Positions 9,221 through 18,347 of a DNA stretch of 64,000 nt are shown one piece after another (position 1 is the first letter of the stretch; every line of letters starts with the position of its first letter). The stretch lies in the NCBI RefSeq assembly GCF_003570925.1, contig NZ_QXIS01000033.1, positions 28,612 through 92,611 of the forward strand. The letters run 5' to 3'. The translations under genes and the position numbers were made by a program. Source of the DNA: Candidatus Cryosericum terrychapinii. Lineage in GTDB: Bacteria > Caldisericota > Caldisericia > Cryosericales > Cryosericaceae. The notes beneath the pieces are model-generated. The model saw nothing but the letters and a program-made list of their open reading frames with translations, was not told the origin of the DNA and ran no database searches.

Positions 9221-11614
9221 TCACTCCGTGCGCAATGCCTCCACTGGATCCATTTTCGACGCCATGAGTGCTGGAATGTGACCGCCGAGAACGGTAAGAA
9301 CCGTGCTGATGGCTATCAGGAGTACAGCCTGCAGTATTTGCAGGTTCGCAACGCCGCTGAGGCCGGTCAGGTGAAGCAGAATGGCATTGATGGGTATGGT
9401 GAGAAGCCAGGCAATTGCGATCCCGAGGGCACCGGAGCTTACACCGAGAATGAACGTTTCGGCATCGAAAACACGGGTGATGTCTTTCTTTCTTGCGCCT
9501 AGCGAACGCAGAACGCCGATCTCCTTGGTGCGCTCGAGTACAGAAGTGTAGGTGATAATAGAAATCATGATCAGACTGACGATAAGCGAGATCGCAGCAA
9601 ATGCAATCAGGACACTTGTGATGGCGTCCATGATGCCACCTGTCAGTTTGGTCACCGTACCTGCCAGATCGGTATAGACCACTTGGTCTTTGATAGCTTT
9701 GCCATTGTTATACGCGTCGAGGTAGGAGATTACGGCCGTCTTGTCTGCGAAATTCCTTGGATACACCATGACCATGAAGGGAGTAGCGTCGCCGCCGAGG
9801 TAGGACAGGAAGGAGGCCTTCGTTTCCTTGTCCATGGGTTGCATGGTGATGACGTTGTTGCTGCTCGCCTTTTGGGCCTTGACGATGGCAGAACTTGCAT
9901 CACTGTCGACGACCATTTGCGACAGCTCGTCGCTGTACGCGATACCAGATCCGAGGATCCCGACTTTGACGTCCTGCTTCTGACGGACGATGCCGACGAT
10001 CTTCACTGTGATGCCTTTATCGGAAGCGTACATTGCGTGGTAATCGTTGTTGGGGAGATATGAACCGAATTTCGTCTGGACGTAGTAGTCGTCGTTGCAT
10101 ATGATCTTGAACTCCGTGCCGACGATGTCCGTGAACTTAATGCTGGTCAGTCCCTCAGTCTTGAATCCAAGATCTTTCAGAGCATTGAGGTCAATGGTGT
10201 TCTTGGAATCCACGACAAGTACGAGGTCGGTTGCGCTTTGTGGATATACGCCCGCAAGCAAGTCATAGTTCTTGGAAAGATAGGATCCGTCGCTTTCTTT
10301 CAGTTCCTTGGGATAGGAAGAAAGCCCGATGCTGCTCATACTTGTCACATTTGCCATGCTTGTCATGGTTGACGCGGCTGTGGCCCCTTGGCCACTGCTC
10401 ATGGACGCCAGGACGCTGTTGAGCGATACAGGTGTGACCGTGCCATTGACATCCCTCAGCATGTTCATGCCGACGATACGCGTGTATCCGACGTTGCTGC
10501 AGATGGTCGGGTCAATCTTGTTCACGTAGTTCATGTACGCGTCAGTGAAGACGTTCGTGTGGACAATCGTTGTTTTCGCCGGATCGGAGAGATAGACCTC
10601 GTCAGAATTGGCATCCGCTGTTGTTGTGCCCAGCAGCTTCTCTTTCATGAGGTTCTGCATGGTTGCCACATTTGCGGCATCGATCTCCGCGCTTGACTGT
10701 GTCATGATGATCGGGAACTCGGCCATGGTGTTGCCTTGAAAATGGTCTATCTGTGTCTTGAATCCAGTTGAAAGGCTGAGGATCACGGCGATGCCTATGA
10801 TGCCGATGCTGGATGCAATGACGGTCAACGCTGTTCTTCCCTTCTTCGTCCTCAGGTTGTTGAAGGAGAGCTTCAGCGCCGTCAAGAAGCTCATGCTGGT
10901 CTTCTTGAGCGAAAAACTGTCCGGTTTCGGCCTCTCTTCATGAGGGTGGGTGTCGGAGATGATCTTGCCGTCCTGGAAACGAATGACCCTGAGGGCATAT
11001 TTCTCCGCGATCTCAGGATTGTGGGTGACCACGATGACCAGACGGTTCTTTGCCAGCTCTTTGATGAGGTCCATGATCTGCATGCTCGTGACCGTGTCCA
11101 GAGCGCCTGTCGGCTCGTCGCAAAGCAGGATTTCTGGATTGTTGACGAGTGCTCTCGCGATGGCGACACGCTGCATCTGCCCGCCGGATAGCTGGTTTGG
11201 CCTCTTGTTCAGATGGTCCGTGAGGTCGACCTGGTCCAGGACCTGCAGTGCCCTTTTTTGCCGTTCCTCCGCCGGAACACCGCTGAGCGTCATGCCGAGT
11301 TCGACGTTGGCGACGATGCTCAGGTGCGAGATCAGATTGTAGCTTTGGAACACGAAGCCTATGGCACTGTTGCGATAAGCGTCCCAGTCGTCTTCTTTGA
11401 AATCGGATGTCTTCTTGCCCTTGATGATCAGTTCGCCCGAGTCATAGCGGTCAAGGCCGCCGATGATATTGAGGAAGGTTGTCTTGCCGGAGCCGCTCTT
11501 GCCGAGAATCGCTACAAAATCTCTCTCGCGGAACGCAACGCTCATGTCATCGAGAGCCCTTGTTTCGGTGTCACCCACGTGGTAGGTCTTCCTGATGTTT
11601 CTCAGTTCAAGCAT
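9221..11614 (-). CDS. MacB-like ABC transporter, fused ATPase and FtsX-type permease
   Basis: 797 residues. The N-terminal ATPase has Walker [10 protein letters not shown], signature [15 protein letters not shown] and Walker [14 protein letters not shown] MacB/FtsX-type permease follows: one membrane segment near residue 265, a large extracytoplasmic region, then three segments at the C-terminus including the typical [22 protein letters not shown] stretch split over the first loop. The fold moves lipids, peptides or drugs by coupling ATP use to an external domain (mechanotransmission); the substrate is unknown. The start overlaps the end of the tetR-type gene by 8 bp. The pair is therefore one operon, and induction probably follows binding of a ligand by the regulator. 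Confidence 0.9.
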   Translation of the reverse strand: MLELRNIRKTYHVGDTETRALDDMSVAFRERDFVAILGKSGSGKTTFLNIIGGLDRYDSGELIIKGKKTSDFKEDDWDAYRNSAIGFVFQSYNLISHLSIVANVELGMTLSGVPAEERQKRALQVLDQVDLTDHLNKRPNQLSGGQMQRVAIARALVNNPEILLCDEPTGALDTVTSMQIMDLIKELAKNRLVIVVTHNPEIAEKYALRVIRFQDGKIISDTHPHEERPKPDSFSLKKTSMSFLTALKLSFNNLRTKKGRTALTVIASSIGIIGIAVILSLSTGFKTQIDHFQGNTMAEFPIIMTQSSAEIDAANVATMQNLMKEKLLGTTTADANSDEVYLSDPAKTTIVHTNVFTDAYMNYVNKIDPTICSNVGYTRIVGMNMLRDVNGTVTPVSLNSVLASMSSGQGATAASTMTSMANVTSMSSIGLSSYPKELKESDGSYLSKNYDLLAGVYPQSATDLVLVVDSKNTIDLNALKDLGFKTEGLTSIKFTDIVGTEFKIICNDDYYVQTKFGSYLPNNDYHAMYASDKGITVKIVGIVRQKQDVKVGILGSGIAYSDELSQMVVDSDASSAIVKAQKASSNNVITMQPMDKETKASFLSYLGGDATPFMVMVYPRNFADKTAVISYLDAYNNGKAIKDQVVYTDLAGTVTKLTGGIMDAITSVLIAFAAISLIVSLIMISIITYTSVLERTKEIGVLRSLGARKKDITRVFDAETFILGVSSGALGIAIAWLLTIPINAILLHLTGLSGVANLQILQAVLLIAISTVLTVLGGHIPALMASKMDPVEALRTE

Positions 11615-12236
11615 AGCTAGTTTGCTCCTTGTTCTTCATGAAGCCGCGCTTCAGCAGCTCAAGCTTCTGGCGGTATTTCTGCATCGCTTTCTCGCAGTCT
11701 GATATGTTCAGGAATACTTCCTCCGTTGCGTCCCGACAGATAGTCAGGAGGATATCAAGCATGTTTGTGAAATCATGCTCGTCGCGCACGTCGAGCATGT
11801 TGAAATCGATGAGCGGTTTCAGCTCTTCCAACACATTCTTCGCGCTGGTATCCCTTGGAATCTTGAAATAGAAGCTACTGTCTACCTTGATGTCAGCAAA
11901 CAGGTTCCTGCAGAAGCTGTTTGCTTCTTCCATGACGAAGCGGATCATGGAGTCGAGAATACCGACGAACGCCGCGAATATGTCGCCATCGCCGGCACGA
12001 AGGCTCGCTTTCACTTGTTCGAGCATTAGCCTCTGATAGTCCAGAAGAATGAACCCGAGCATATCGTCTTTGTCAGCGAAGTACTGATAGAAGCTTCCTC
12101 TCGGAATTCCCGCGGCTTGTACGATCTTATTGATGGACACCTTGTCAAACGGCGCTCTCGAGAACTCATCCTTGATAGCACGGATGATCTTCTCCCTTTT
12201 CTCTTCTGGCAGATTCAGAAACGTAGATGTTGGCAA
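11607..12236 (-). CDS. TetR/AcrR-family transcriptional regulator
   Basis: About 209 residues. The N-terminal helix-turn-helix reads INKIVQAAGIPRGSFYQYFADKDD, split in the usual TetR way. The C-terminal ligand domain is helical with no recognised ligand. I place the start at the TTG at 12236 (reads PTSTFLNLPEEKREKI), which has GGGGAGAGG six bases upstream. The longer frame from an ATG at 12281 would start inside the operator and is unlikely. The gene overlaps the ABC exporter gene and probably represses both from the operators at 12252-12281. Confidence 0.85.
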   Translation of the reverse strand: MPTSTFLNLPEEKREKIIRAIKDEFSRAPFDKVSINKIVQAAGIPRGSFYQYFADKDDMLGFILLDYQRLMLEQVKASLRAGDGDIFAAFVGILDSMIRFVMEEANSFCRNLFADIKVDSSFYFKIPRDTSAKNVLEELKPLIDFNMLDVRDEHDFTNMLDILLTICRDATEEVFLNISDCEKAMQKYRQKLELLKRGFMKNKEQTSYA

Positions 12237-12251
12237 AACACACCTCTCCCC

Positions 12252-12281
12252 ATGACAACATGTCATATGACAAGCTGTCAT
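12252..12281. promoter_or_regulatory. Two abutting palindromic operators (TetR sites)
   Basis: ATGACAACATGTCAT (12252-12266) is directly followed by ATGACAAGCTGTCAT (12267-12281). Both are inverted repeats ATGACA-N3-TGTCAT. The second overlaps the -10 box of the tetR promoter by two bases (12280-12281), so occupancy would block transcription: a classical autoregulatory arrangement. Confidence 0.8.
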
Positions 12282-12307
12282 TATATGAGACGGGTCGTGG
12301 CTGTCAA
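12280..12307 (-). promoter_or_regulatory. Consensus sigma-70 promoter of the tetR-ABC operon
   Basis: On the minus strand TTGACA (12302-12307) and TATAAT (12280-12285) are both perfect, with a 16-bp spacer. The transcript would start within the operators and lead to the TTG at 12236. Confidence 0.8.
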
Positions 12308-12369
12308 TTGAGGACTTGTATGGAACTTTGTGAACGACAAGACACCTCTAGCTCCCGAATGACGCAACA

Positions 12370-12560
12370 GGGCGGGGGAGGGGGAGTCGATGGTGGTCGG
12401 ACGTGTTGTTGGAGACGCAGTATTGATACACGTGATGGAGATAGGGGCCATTGACAGCATTGGCGTCCAGCAGGATGCCTCCTACGGATTGTTGCTCAGC
12501 CTGCTGCCGCACCTTCCTTCAGATGCTGAACGACGGCCTTCGAAGCAGAGGAATGCGCAA
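12370..12560 (+). repeat. Core-repeat copy (left family C, right family IV)
   Basis: Core variant GTGATGGAGATAGGGG at 12432-12447. The left flank contains GACGCAGTATTGATAC, shared with 26165-26183 and 42318-42338. The right flank (CCATTGACAGCATTGG) is not seen elsewhere in the window. The remainder of 12308-12708 holds no recognisable gene. Confidence 0.55.
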
Positions 12561-12708
12561 CGACGGAGAAGAGCAAGAGCGTGAGAAACTGAGTATCGAG
12601 TACCAGATGCACGCGGTAGGTGGTTCGTCAGCCACTGCAAGTAGCTGAGGGTGGGGTCCGAAAGTTGATGCCCCTCGAAATGTTATCTTGCACTTGAGGA
12701 GAAGCCAT

Positions 12709-13017
12709 ATGCAACTTCTACCGCAAGGAATCGCAGCAACCCTTCCGCCGCTCTATGCGACAGAAGAAACTCCTGTCGAACAGAGAGTTCTCTATGTCAA
12801 GTTCTTCGACCCCCTACACCCAATGGACCTAGTATGCCTGCGAATATGACCCGAAGGAGCGTCTGTTCTTTGGGTACGTCGTCGGCCAGGAGAAGTAATG
12901 GGGGTACTTCAGCCTTGAGGAGCTTGAGTCATTGAAGATGTCCGACGGTCTCACTCCCAGGATTGACCGGGACCTGGACTTTCGTCCAGCTCCATTCTCC
13001 AGCCTCGTTATCTGAAT
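12709..13017 (+). pseudogene. DUF2958 gene, inactivated
   Basis: The start is intact: GAGGAG precedes an ATG reading MQLLPQGIAATLPPLYATEE and then RVLYVKFFDP, the family N-terminus. A frameshift near 12830 and two in-frame stops interrupt the gene; TAG and TAA sit where tryptophan is expected (before YACEYDPKERLFFGYVVG and before GYFSLEELESL). The end reads TPRIDRDLDFRPAP. DUF2958 genes are small cargo genes of plasmids and integrative elements, function unknown. It is dead here unless stops are read through. Confidence 0.75.
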
Positions 13018-13052
13018 CATCTTCTCGAAGTGTCGGTCTCTGACGCCCCCCC

Positions 13053-13200
13053 GTGGACTTGGTGGGTCGAGGCGGAGGGCAGGCCGTGGGGGCTCGGCTG
13101 GGTGCTCACCGTCACGGACTGTGCCACCGGCCGGACCGAGGCGGGGCCGTATGCACGAACGCAGAAGTGTACGCGCTTGCTGCACTGGGGTATTGTCTTC
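13053..13200 (+). pseudogene. Integrase-core transposase fragment
   Basis: VDLVGRGGGQAVG in one frame continues as GWVLTVTDCATGRTEA in another. This matches the first part of the DDE core in the copy at 35985-36439 (AVDLVTHEG, CALDITDVATGWTETRAV). Frameshifted and truncated, so no activity. Confidence 0.55.
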
Positions 13201-13287
13201 GCCGGTACCCAGGTCACGCCCCCTCTGATTGCATGTATTATCATCTGGCCAAAATGTCATTTTGAAAACGCGCTCGAATCTCTATTG

Positions 13288-13321
13288 ATATCACAAAATG
13301 TTCACGATATGCTTGTGATAT
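13288..13321. promoter_or_regulatory. Inverted repeat upstream of the serine dehydratase gene
   Basis: ATATCACAA (13288-13296) and TTGTGATAT (13313-13321) are perfect inverted arms separated by 16 bp. They lie about 95 bp before the start codon in a locally AT-rich region. This could be an operator or an attenuator stem; no clear -35/-10 pair can be chosen. Confidence 0.4.
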
Positions 13322-13415
13322 GTCACAGATATATTGATTACTTGAGAAGGTTCTACGCGTATGGTTATACCGTATTGACATTACGAGATCTTGGCAAAAA
13401 GGAGATTCCGTACTT

Positions 13416-15005
13416 ATGGTTGCATTGTATCCAGACTTCTACAACGACGTATTTGGCCCAATTATGCAACCTGGCTCCAGTTCACATATGGCTGCGCCGT
13501 GCAGAATGGGTTACATGTGTAACTCCCTTTTGGGTGAAGATGTCAAAGAGATCCTTGTCAAGTTGGATACCGAGGGCTCGTTTGCTGGAACATTCGGTCT
13601 GATGAATGAAGACCTTGGTATGTTGGCAGGTGCACTGGGGGATCTCCCCGATGATGAGAGGCTTTTCAGCACCAAATCCTATTGCAGAAACAATGGTATC
13701 AAGTATGAATTTGATTTCTGCGCTATGAAGGAGAGCCCCCACATCAATGCTGTCAAATTCATCCTGACGGGAGTAAGCGGGAAAACGTCAACCTTGGTCG
13801 CTAATTCGACCGGCGGCGGCATGGTGGAAACCGTTCTCGTAAACGGCTATCCCTATACTGGCAAGGGCGACACCTACGTTGTCCTTGTTTTTGACAAGGA
13901 CAGAAAATTGTCCTTCAAAGAGCTGGCGACACAGCTTGCAGGCAGACTCGACATATTGGAGGAAGGCGCCTCCGATACAGATGATAAGGGCATCCTCTAC
14001 TGGTATAGAACGCCGGATGACCCCTCCAAGGATTTCCTGAAGGAAGTTGTGGGAGACGTCGATTTTGCCGTTATGAAGCCGGTTCTTCCGGTGATTACCC
14101 GGAGGGACAAGAAGGAACAGCTTTTTGACACCGTCACCGATTGGCGCCGTCTCGCCGAGGAGCAAGGCAAGGGCCTTTATGAAGTAGCCCTCGACTACCA
14201 GATGGCCGCCTCAGGTTGGACCAGAGAACAGGTCATCGATTACATGAAGAACGTGCGTGCTAAGATGCACCGCCAGACCCACGCCATCTACGATGAAGAC
14301 GTCAAGCCGTTGGAAACCCCGTATTCCGGATACCATTACAAGCAGTGGTCCGAGTATATCGCGACCGGCAAACGTTTTTCCGGTAATGCGATCAACAAGG
14401 CCATCTATTACGCATTGGCTGCCACAACGACCATCCCAGGCGTACATATCGTTCCCGGCCCCATGGGCACTGGCGGGGGATTTGTGTATTCCGCCCTGTG
14501 TGCGGTCAAAGAGGAGTTCGGTTATTCTGATGAAGATCTGCTGAAAGGCCTGTTCATAGCGGCGGGAATAGGCGCAATCTGCTATACCCGCACCGGTCCC
14601 ACCGGCGAGGTCATCGGCTGCACCGGCGAATGCGGCGTCTGCTGCGCTATGGCCGCAGCCGGCGTAGCTGAAATGGCCGGTTCCACCCCTGAGCAGGTTG
14701 AAGCCGCCGCCTCACTGGCTTTGCAGACGACTGTCGGCTGGCCCTGTGACCCTATCCCCGGCGGAAAAATGCAGCCCTGCTTAAGTAGAGTCATCACCGT
14801 GGTCACCATGGCAATTACCTTCGCGGAATTCGCAAGGTCCGGCAGAGACCCTGTCCTGCCCTTCCACGAGGTTGTGGACGTAGCCGACAAGATTGGCCGA
14901 GGCCTTTCCGGAGACCTGCTCTGTACATCTCGCGGCGGTCATTGTGCCGCTCCTACCGCGCAACAATGTATCCAGGCCATCAATGAGTGGCATCGGCAAC
15001 AATAG
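13416..15005 (+). CDS. L-serine dehydratase, iron-sulfur type, single chain
   Basis: 529 residues, the size of fused beta-alpha serine dehydratases. The N-terminal beta-chain region carries QPGSSSHMAAPCRMGYM, a version of the family motif GPSSSHTxGPxR. The alpha-chain region carries GCTGECGVCCAMAAAG and GWPCDPIPGGKMQPCLSR, with cysteines suited to a [4Fe-4S] cluster. The enzyme would deaminate L-serine to pyruvate and ammonia in the cytosol. AAGGAGA lies upstream of the ATG. A truncated sodium/amino-acid symporter begins 28 bp downstream, so the original operon probably coupled uptake with breakdown. The family also includes desulfidase-like members, so the substrate is likely but not proven. 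Confidence 0.85.
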   Translation: MVALYPDFYNDVFGPIMQPGSSSHMAAPCRMGYMCNSLLGEDVKEILVKLDTEGSFAGTFGLMNEDLGMLAGALGDLPDDERLFSTKSYCRNNGIKYEFDFCAMKESPHINAVKFILTGVSGKTSTLVANSTGGGMVETVLVNGYPYTGKGDTYVVLVFDKDRKLSFKELATQLAGRLDILEEGASDTDDKGILYWYRTPDDPSKDFLKEVVGDVDFAVMKPVLPVITRRDKKEQLFDTVTDWRRLAEEQGKGLYEVALDYQMAASGWTREQVIDYMKNVRAKMHRQTHAIYDEDVKPLETPYSGYHYKQWSEYIATGKRFSGNAINKAIYYALAATTTIPGVHIVPGPMGTGGGFVYSALCAVKEEFGYSDEDLLKGLFIAAGIGAICYTRTGPTGEVIGCTGECGVCCAMAAAGVAEMAGSTPEQVEAAASLALQTTVGWPCDPIPGGKMQPCLSRVITVVTMAITFAEFARSGRDPVLPFHEVVDVADKIGRGLSGDLLCTSRGGHCAAPTAQQCIQAINEWHRQQ

Positions 15006-15033
15006 AACGCGATAATAAGAGGAGGTAGTCGAG

Positions 15034-15210
15034 ATGGAAGAGATTGTAGGAACCAAGACACACGCCAATTGGCGTAGTAATTTGGGGGCGGTTCTGGCCA
15101 CGGCGGGCTTCTCTATCGGTTTTGGTAACATATGGCGTTTTCCGTATCTGACCGGCACCAATGGCGGCGGAGCATTCAACATTCGTTGCTGCATATTCCC
15201 GCTCGAATGA
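15034..15210 (+). pseudogene. Sodium:neurotransmitter-type symporter, 5' fragment
   Basis: AGAGGAGG precedes an ATG reading [18 protein letters not shown] and then [19 protein letters not shown]. This is the unmistakable first membrane helix of the SNF/NSS family (Na+-coupled amino-acid import). Family members have ~450-500 residues; here homology stops near 15180 and the frame ends at 15210. The remaining helices are absent, so it cannot transport. Confidence 0.8.
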
Positions 15211-15461
15211 AAAAATGTGTTGACGTACGCTGTTTGTGACCGGTCGAACGTTAGAAGTCTCGATGGCACTTCAACATTCCATGTATAGGTATTCCTACCA
15301 TAGTTCCATGCGAAAGTCTTGCTTTGAGTTACAGTCGTACTCGTATACTGAAGCGAGAGAACGTCATGGTGTGCTGATGTCGTTCCCGCAGAACCATAGC
15401 TAGTAGGAAAAACGACAAACAGGATGAGAACTAAGACCAGAAACCATACGGTCTTTTTCAC
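15183..15461 (-). pseudogene. Secreted protein, 3' truncated
   Basis: A GTG start at 15461 (KKTVWFLVLVLILFVVFP, a signal peptide) leads to ~90 residues of exported sequence (QSKTFAWNYGRNTYTWNVEV). Homology must end near 15183, where the sequence becomes the symporter fragment on the other strand. The start overlaps the stop of the upstream nuclease gene (GTGA), so the two were one operon. The preserved region resembles the lead-in of secreted transglutaminase-like proteins, but no catalytic residue remains, so I do not name it. Confidence 0.55.
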
Positions 15462-16690
15462 AGGACATCCCCTTTTTGTGTTTGTACGGTTAATGACCAT
15501 CCACCCCCGGCTTCAATAACCTTCTGGATCGCAACCGGAACGTTCGACAGAAGATCATATCCCGTGGCGGCTTCGATAGCGTCAACACTTGTCAGGTATG
15601 CCTGCCATTTCGAATCGATGCTGTTGATATTCGGCGTATCGATGGCAATGACGCGGGTGCTTGTTGTAATGCGGCTCAGATCTTTGGTTCCATCAGTCAA
15701 CACAACCGCTACCTTCCAAATATATGCCGGCACCGTAACGTGTCCGCTATCAATCGTCGTTTGATAACTGCTTGAACCCGTCCCCCCTATGCCGTAGGAC
15801 CCCATGACGACATAAACTTCATTCCCCTGCGTTACTAAACTACGGAGATAACTCTCGAAGTTATTCCACGTTTGCTGATTATTGGTAGGGGCCTGCGGTA
15901 TCATGTTCGTCATCAGGAAGGTCGATGAATTGGCGGCAACAGTGGACGTTCTGTCTGCTGATGGACAATTGTGCCCACGATCGAAACCACTGCCGGAATA
16001 ACCGTTCGCTTGCACCTGATACCAACCAGCAGGGAGGGTGCTATCAGCACGAAAATCATCCTTCCTCGGAGTAGACCCCAACGATGAGCTGCCAACATAC
16101 CAGCTCACCCAGTTCGGTTCACCACGGTCCCGGTTATAGGACAGAACGTAATACCCGCTGTCCATCAGATAGTTATCGGGAGATGAGCTGCTGTCATGCA
16201 CGGCATTGCTCGGATTACCCAGGAGCAAATTGCTTCCATCGGCAGGCAATGCAACTGTTGATTTCGAGTAGGTAAGCGTGATCATCCTGGTCATCGCGTC
16301 GTATTGAACGTCGATACCCAAGGATTCTGCGACAAACCGGAGAGGGAGCATCGTCCGCCCGTTCGTGATGACAGGCACAACCGCAGAGTTTGCAGCATCG
16401 ATCGCAAGGGTGGTGCCGTTCAGCGATGCCTGTGGCTTGTCAATCCAGAGGTCGAGAGAATCCTTCCCCAGCGTGGCGGTGACTTTGCGTGTAGAGGACT
16501 CCCAGGCAGCGGATCCCCCAAACGCTTCGATGACGGCGCGAATAGGCACTAGCGTCCGTCCTTCGACGATGACGGGCGTGGTTCCTTGAGCATCGATCGG
16601 TTGCTGCACTCCGTTGATGGACATGGACGCGTTCCCGATCCACAGCTTGACCGTCGTTGACGACAAGGCCGTGGCTGTCGACGCGCCAAG
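15458..16690 (-). pseudogene. Secreted DNA/RNA non-specific endonuclease with stalk domain, 5' truncated
   Basis: The N-terminal part is a copper-amine-oxidase-type stalk domain (VKLWIGNASMSING, GRTLVPIRAVIEAFGG, GRTMLPLRFVAESLG). The C-terminal half is a beta-beta-alpha-metal nuclease of the NUC1 family. The catalytic motif is FDRGHNCPSADRT, and TNMIPQAPTNNQQTWNNFE supplies the metal-site Asn. It would cut extracellular DNA and RNA. A signal peptide should precede the stalk, but near 16690 the sequence turns into the antisense of a serine recombinase. The native start is lost and the longer open frame upstream is not genuine. The catalytic domain itself looks complete. Confidence 0.75.
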
Positions 16691-17600
16691 GAGATCCTTC
16701 GACGGGCAACCTCCGGTGAGCTTGAGCGTGCAGTTGCGCGCAGTCTCGGATTGACTCGTGACCAAGTGCGATCGGTCTTGCACAATTCGCTGTTTGCCGG
16801 CAAGATTTCCTATGACAGGCGCGGGAAGAAGGGCACGCGCATCCCGTACACGAAGTGGACATACGTCGATTACCTGGGCATCGAGCCGATTCTCGAGTTC
16901 GATGAATGGCTTCGCCTGCAGCAAGAACTTGGCACGCGTTCTGACAGGAGAGAGGGGCTTACGTTGCCCCTCTTCGGCAGGACGATCTACTGCACGAAGT
17001 GCAAACATCTCCTGAGCGCTCACGGGAGTTCGAAGCGCAACAAGACTGAGTATGCGTGCCAGACCGCCGGAAATGGGCAGAAGGCTTGCGGAGCTCAGTT
17101 GTTGGAACACAACCTGCTTCCGGTGTTTCTCCGGAAACTCAGCGAGGAATTGCGCCACTTCGTGCCCAAGTTCGATGGTGCCGACCGGCTGGCTGAGACA
17201 GACAGGAAGATCGCCAAGCACGACAGGGACATCACTCAGCTCGAGGGAAGACTTGCGATTCCGGAGGTTTCCGTCGAGAAGGTGAGGGATCGCATTGCCG
17301 TGCTCAGGACGTTGAAGCATGAGGCACTGCAGGAACGGGCGGAAATCGAGGAGGAAAAGGCGCAGCTGGAGGAGGTGACGAATGTGCTGGCGAATTTCGA
17401 GCCATTCTTTCACAGTCTTGACCGAAAAAGCCAGCTGGAAGTCGTGCATCGATTCGCAAGACGCATCGACCTGGGAGTTACTAACATAGTTATCCACTGG
17501 AGATTCTCGGAAAATGAGTACCAGGTGCCTCGGCTGGAAGTCAGTCCCAGAACGAGAAAGAGAGGTGTAAGGGGTCGAGTGGTGGAGATAGGGGGAGTTT
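16690..17600 (+). pseudogene. Serine recombinase, C-terminal half
   Basis: The frame reads LTRDQVRSVLHNSLFAGKI (end of the Recombinase domain), then a zinc ribbon (CTKCKHLLSAHGSSKRN, later YAC). A ~110-residue coiled coil follows (AETDRKIAKHDRDITQLEG to the AQLEEVTNVLANFE region), then the closing strand GVTNIVIHWRFSE and RGRVVEIGG. The resolvase catalytic domain is missing. Two shorter copies of the last ~45 codons occur at 30630 and 39085. The coding 3' end coincides with the 16-bp core repeat at 17579-17594. The frame formally runs on to 17767, but the sequence past the core is not recombinase-like. Confidence 0.8.
17579..17594 (+). repeat. Core repeat inside the recombinase 3' end (left family A)
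   Basis: Exact GTGGTGGAGATAGGGG. The left ~130 bp match 39085-39204 almost base for base and 30620-30739 more loosely. The right flank (GAGTTTACCCATTAGGCG) is unique in the window. Confidence 0.7.
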
Positions 17601-17884
17601 ACCCATTAGGCGTCCACTTCAATCATCCCGCCAAGGTCGTTTTGGACTCGTTACCTTGTGCCCCTTCTCAATGGGAAAGCTGCCGAAGAAACGGCAGAAG
17701 TCAAAGCACAAAACTAAGACTTCTCCAAGAAGGCATTGCGATCGCTAGGTGGTGGTGTGCTGCATGAATGCTTCGTATGCCGCAGCAAGTCTTAACTAGC
17801 CAAGCGGTCGTGCCCGTCAGGACGAGTTTAGCTTCGCCCGGGCTGTGGGATGGTGTAGTTCTGTCAGCAGAACGAAGAGGGGGC
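17600..17884. other. Intergenic, nothing recognised
   Basis: About 285 bp following the recombinase core site. No gene family, tRNA or terminator can be supported. Confidence 0.4.
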
Positions 17885-18319
17885 CTAAAAGGAAGGGTAA
17901 TTGGCATTTCTCTCGACGTTGTCTTTGGGGACGAGCGGTTTACGGAAGGACTCGACGAGAACCAGCCCAGCGCCCACAAGACTCATGATCGCACCGATGG
18001 GATATGCATACATGGCAACTCCCCACGATGCGGCAGCGGGGGCTTCAACATTGGCAGCCAAAAGGAACAGTGCAATCATACCGCACAGTGTCAACACAGA
18101 AGCACCGTACATGAATCTGCGGTAGCGGCTCTTGCTGAGGAGAGCGCCGAGTGCCGCCAGTCCGCTTCCGAGTCCAGGAAGGAAGTCGAACGCGAGCAAG
18201 AGTGCAAGGGCAAACCAACCAGATACGCGGAGCGTGAGATTGCCGAGTGCAACCTCGATTGGTATCATGGCGAGCTCGACGATGCAAAGGATACGTGACC
18301 ACACCATGCGCTTGTTCAT
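17885..18319 (-). CDS. Small four-helix membrane protein, MNKRM(V/L)WSRIL family
   Basis: About 144 residues starting MNKRMVWSRILCIVELAM, with an ATG preceded by AGAGGTG. Four hydrophobic segments are predicted. Between the second and third sits the family motif SKSRYRRFMYG, basic and therefore probably cytoplasmic. Paralogs lie at 18348-19154 (two modules) and 27693-28073 (one module). I do not recognise a named family and see no enzymatic motif. It starts 28 bp after the larger paralog ends, so the two form a small operon. Confidence 0.65.
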   Translation of the reverse strand: MNKRMVWSRILCIVELAMIPIEVALGNLTLRVSGWFALALLLAFDFLPGLGSGLAALGALLSKSRYRRFMYGASVLTLCGMIALFLLAANVEAPAAASWGVAMYAYPIGAIMSLVGAGLVLVESFRKPLVPKDNVERNANYPSF

Positions 18320-18347
18320 GGAAACACCTCTTGGGAGAGCCCCGCAC

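Noticed and set aside
16690-17497. Minus-strand frame that would extend the secreted nuclease by ~260 residues at its N-terminus
   Set aside because: It is antisense to the zinc ribbon and coiled coil of the serine recombinase, lacks a signal peptide and has no family match.
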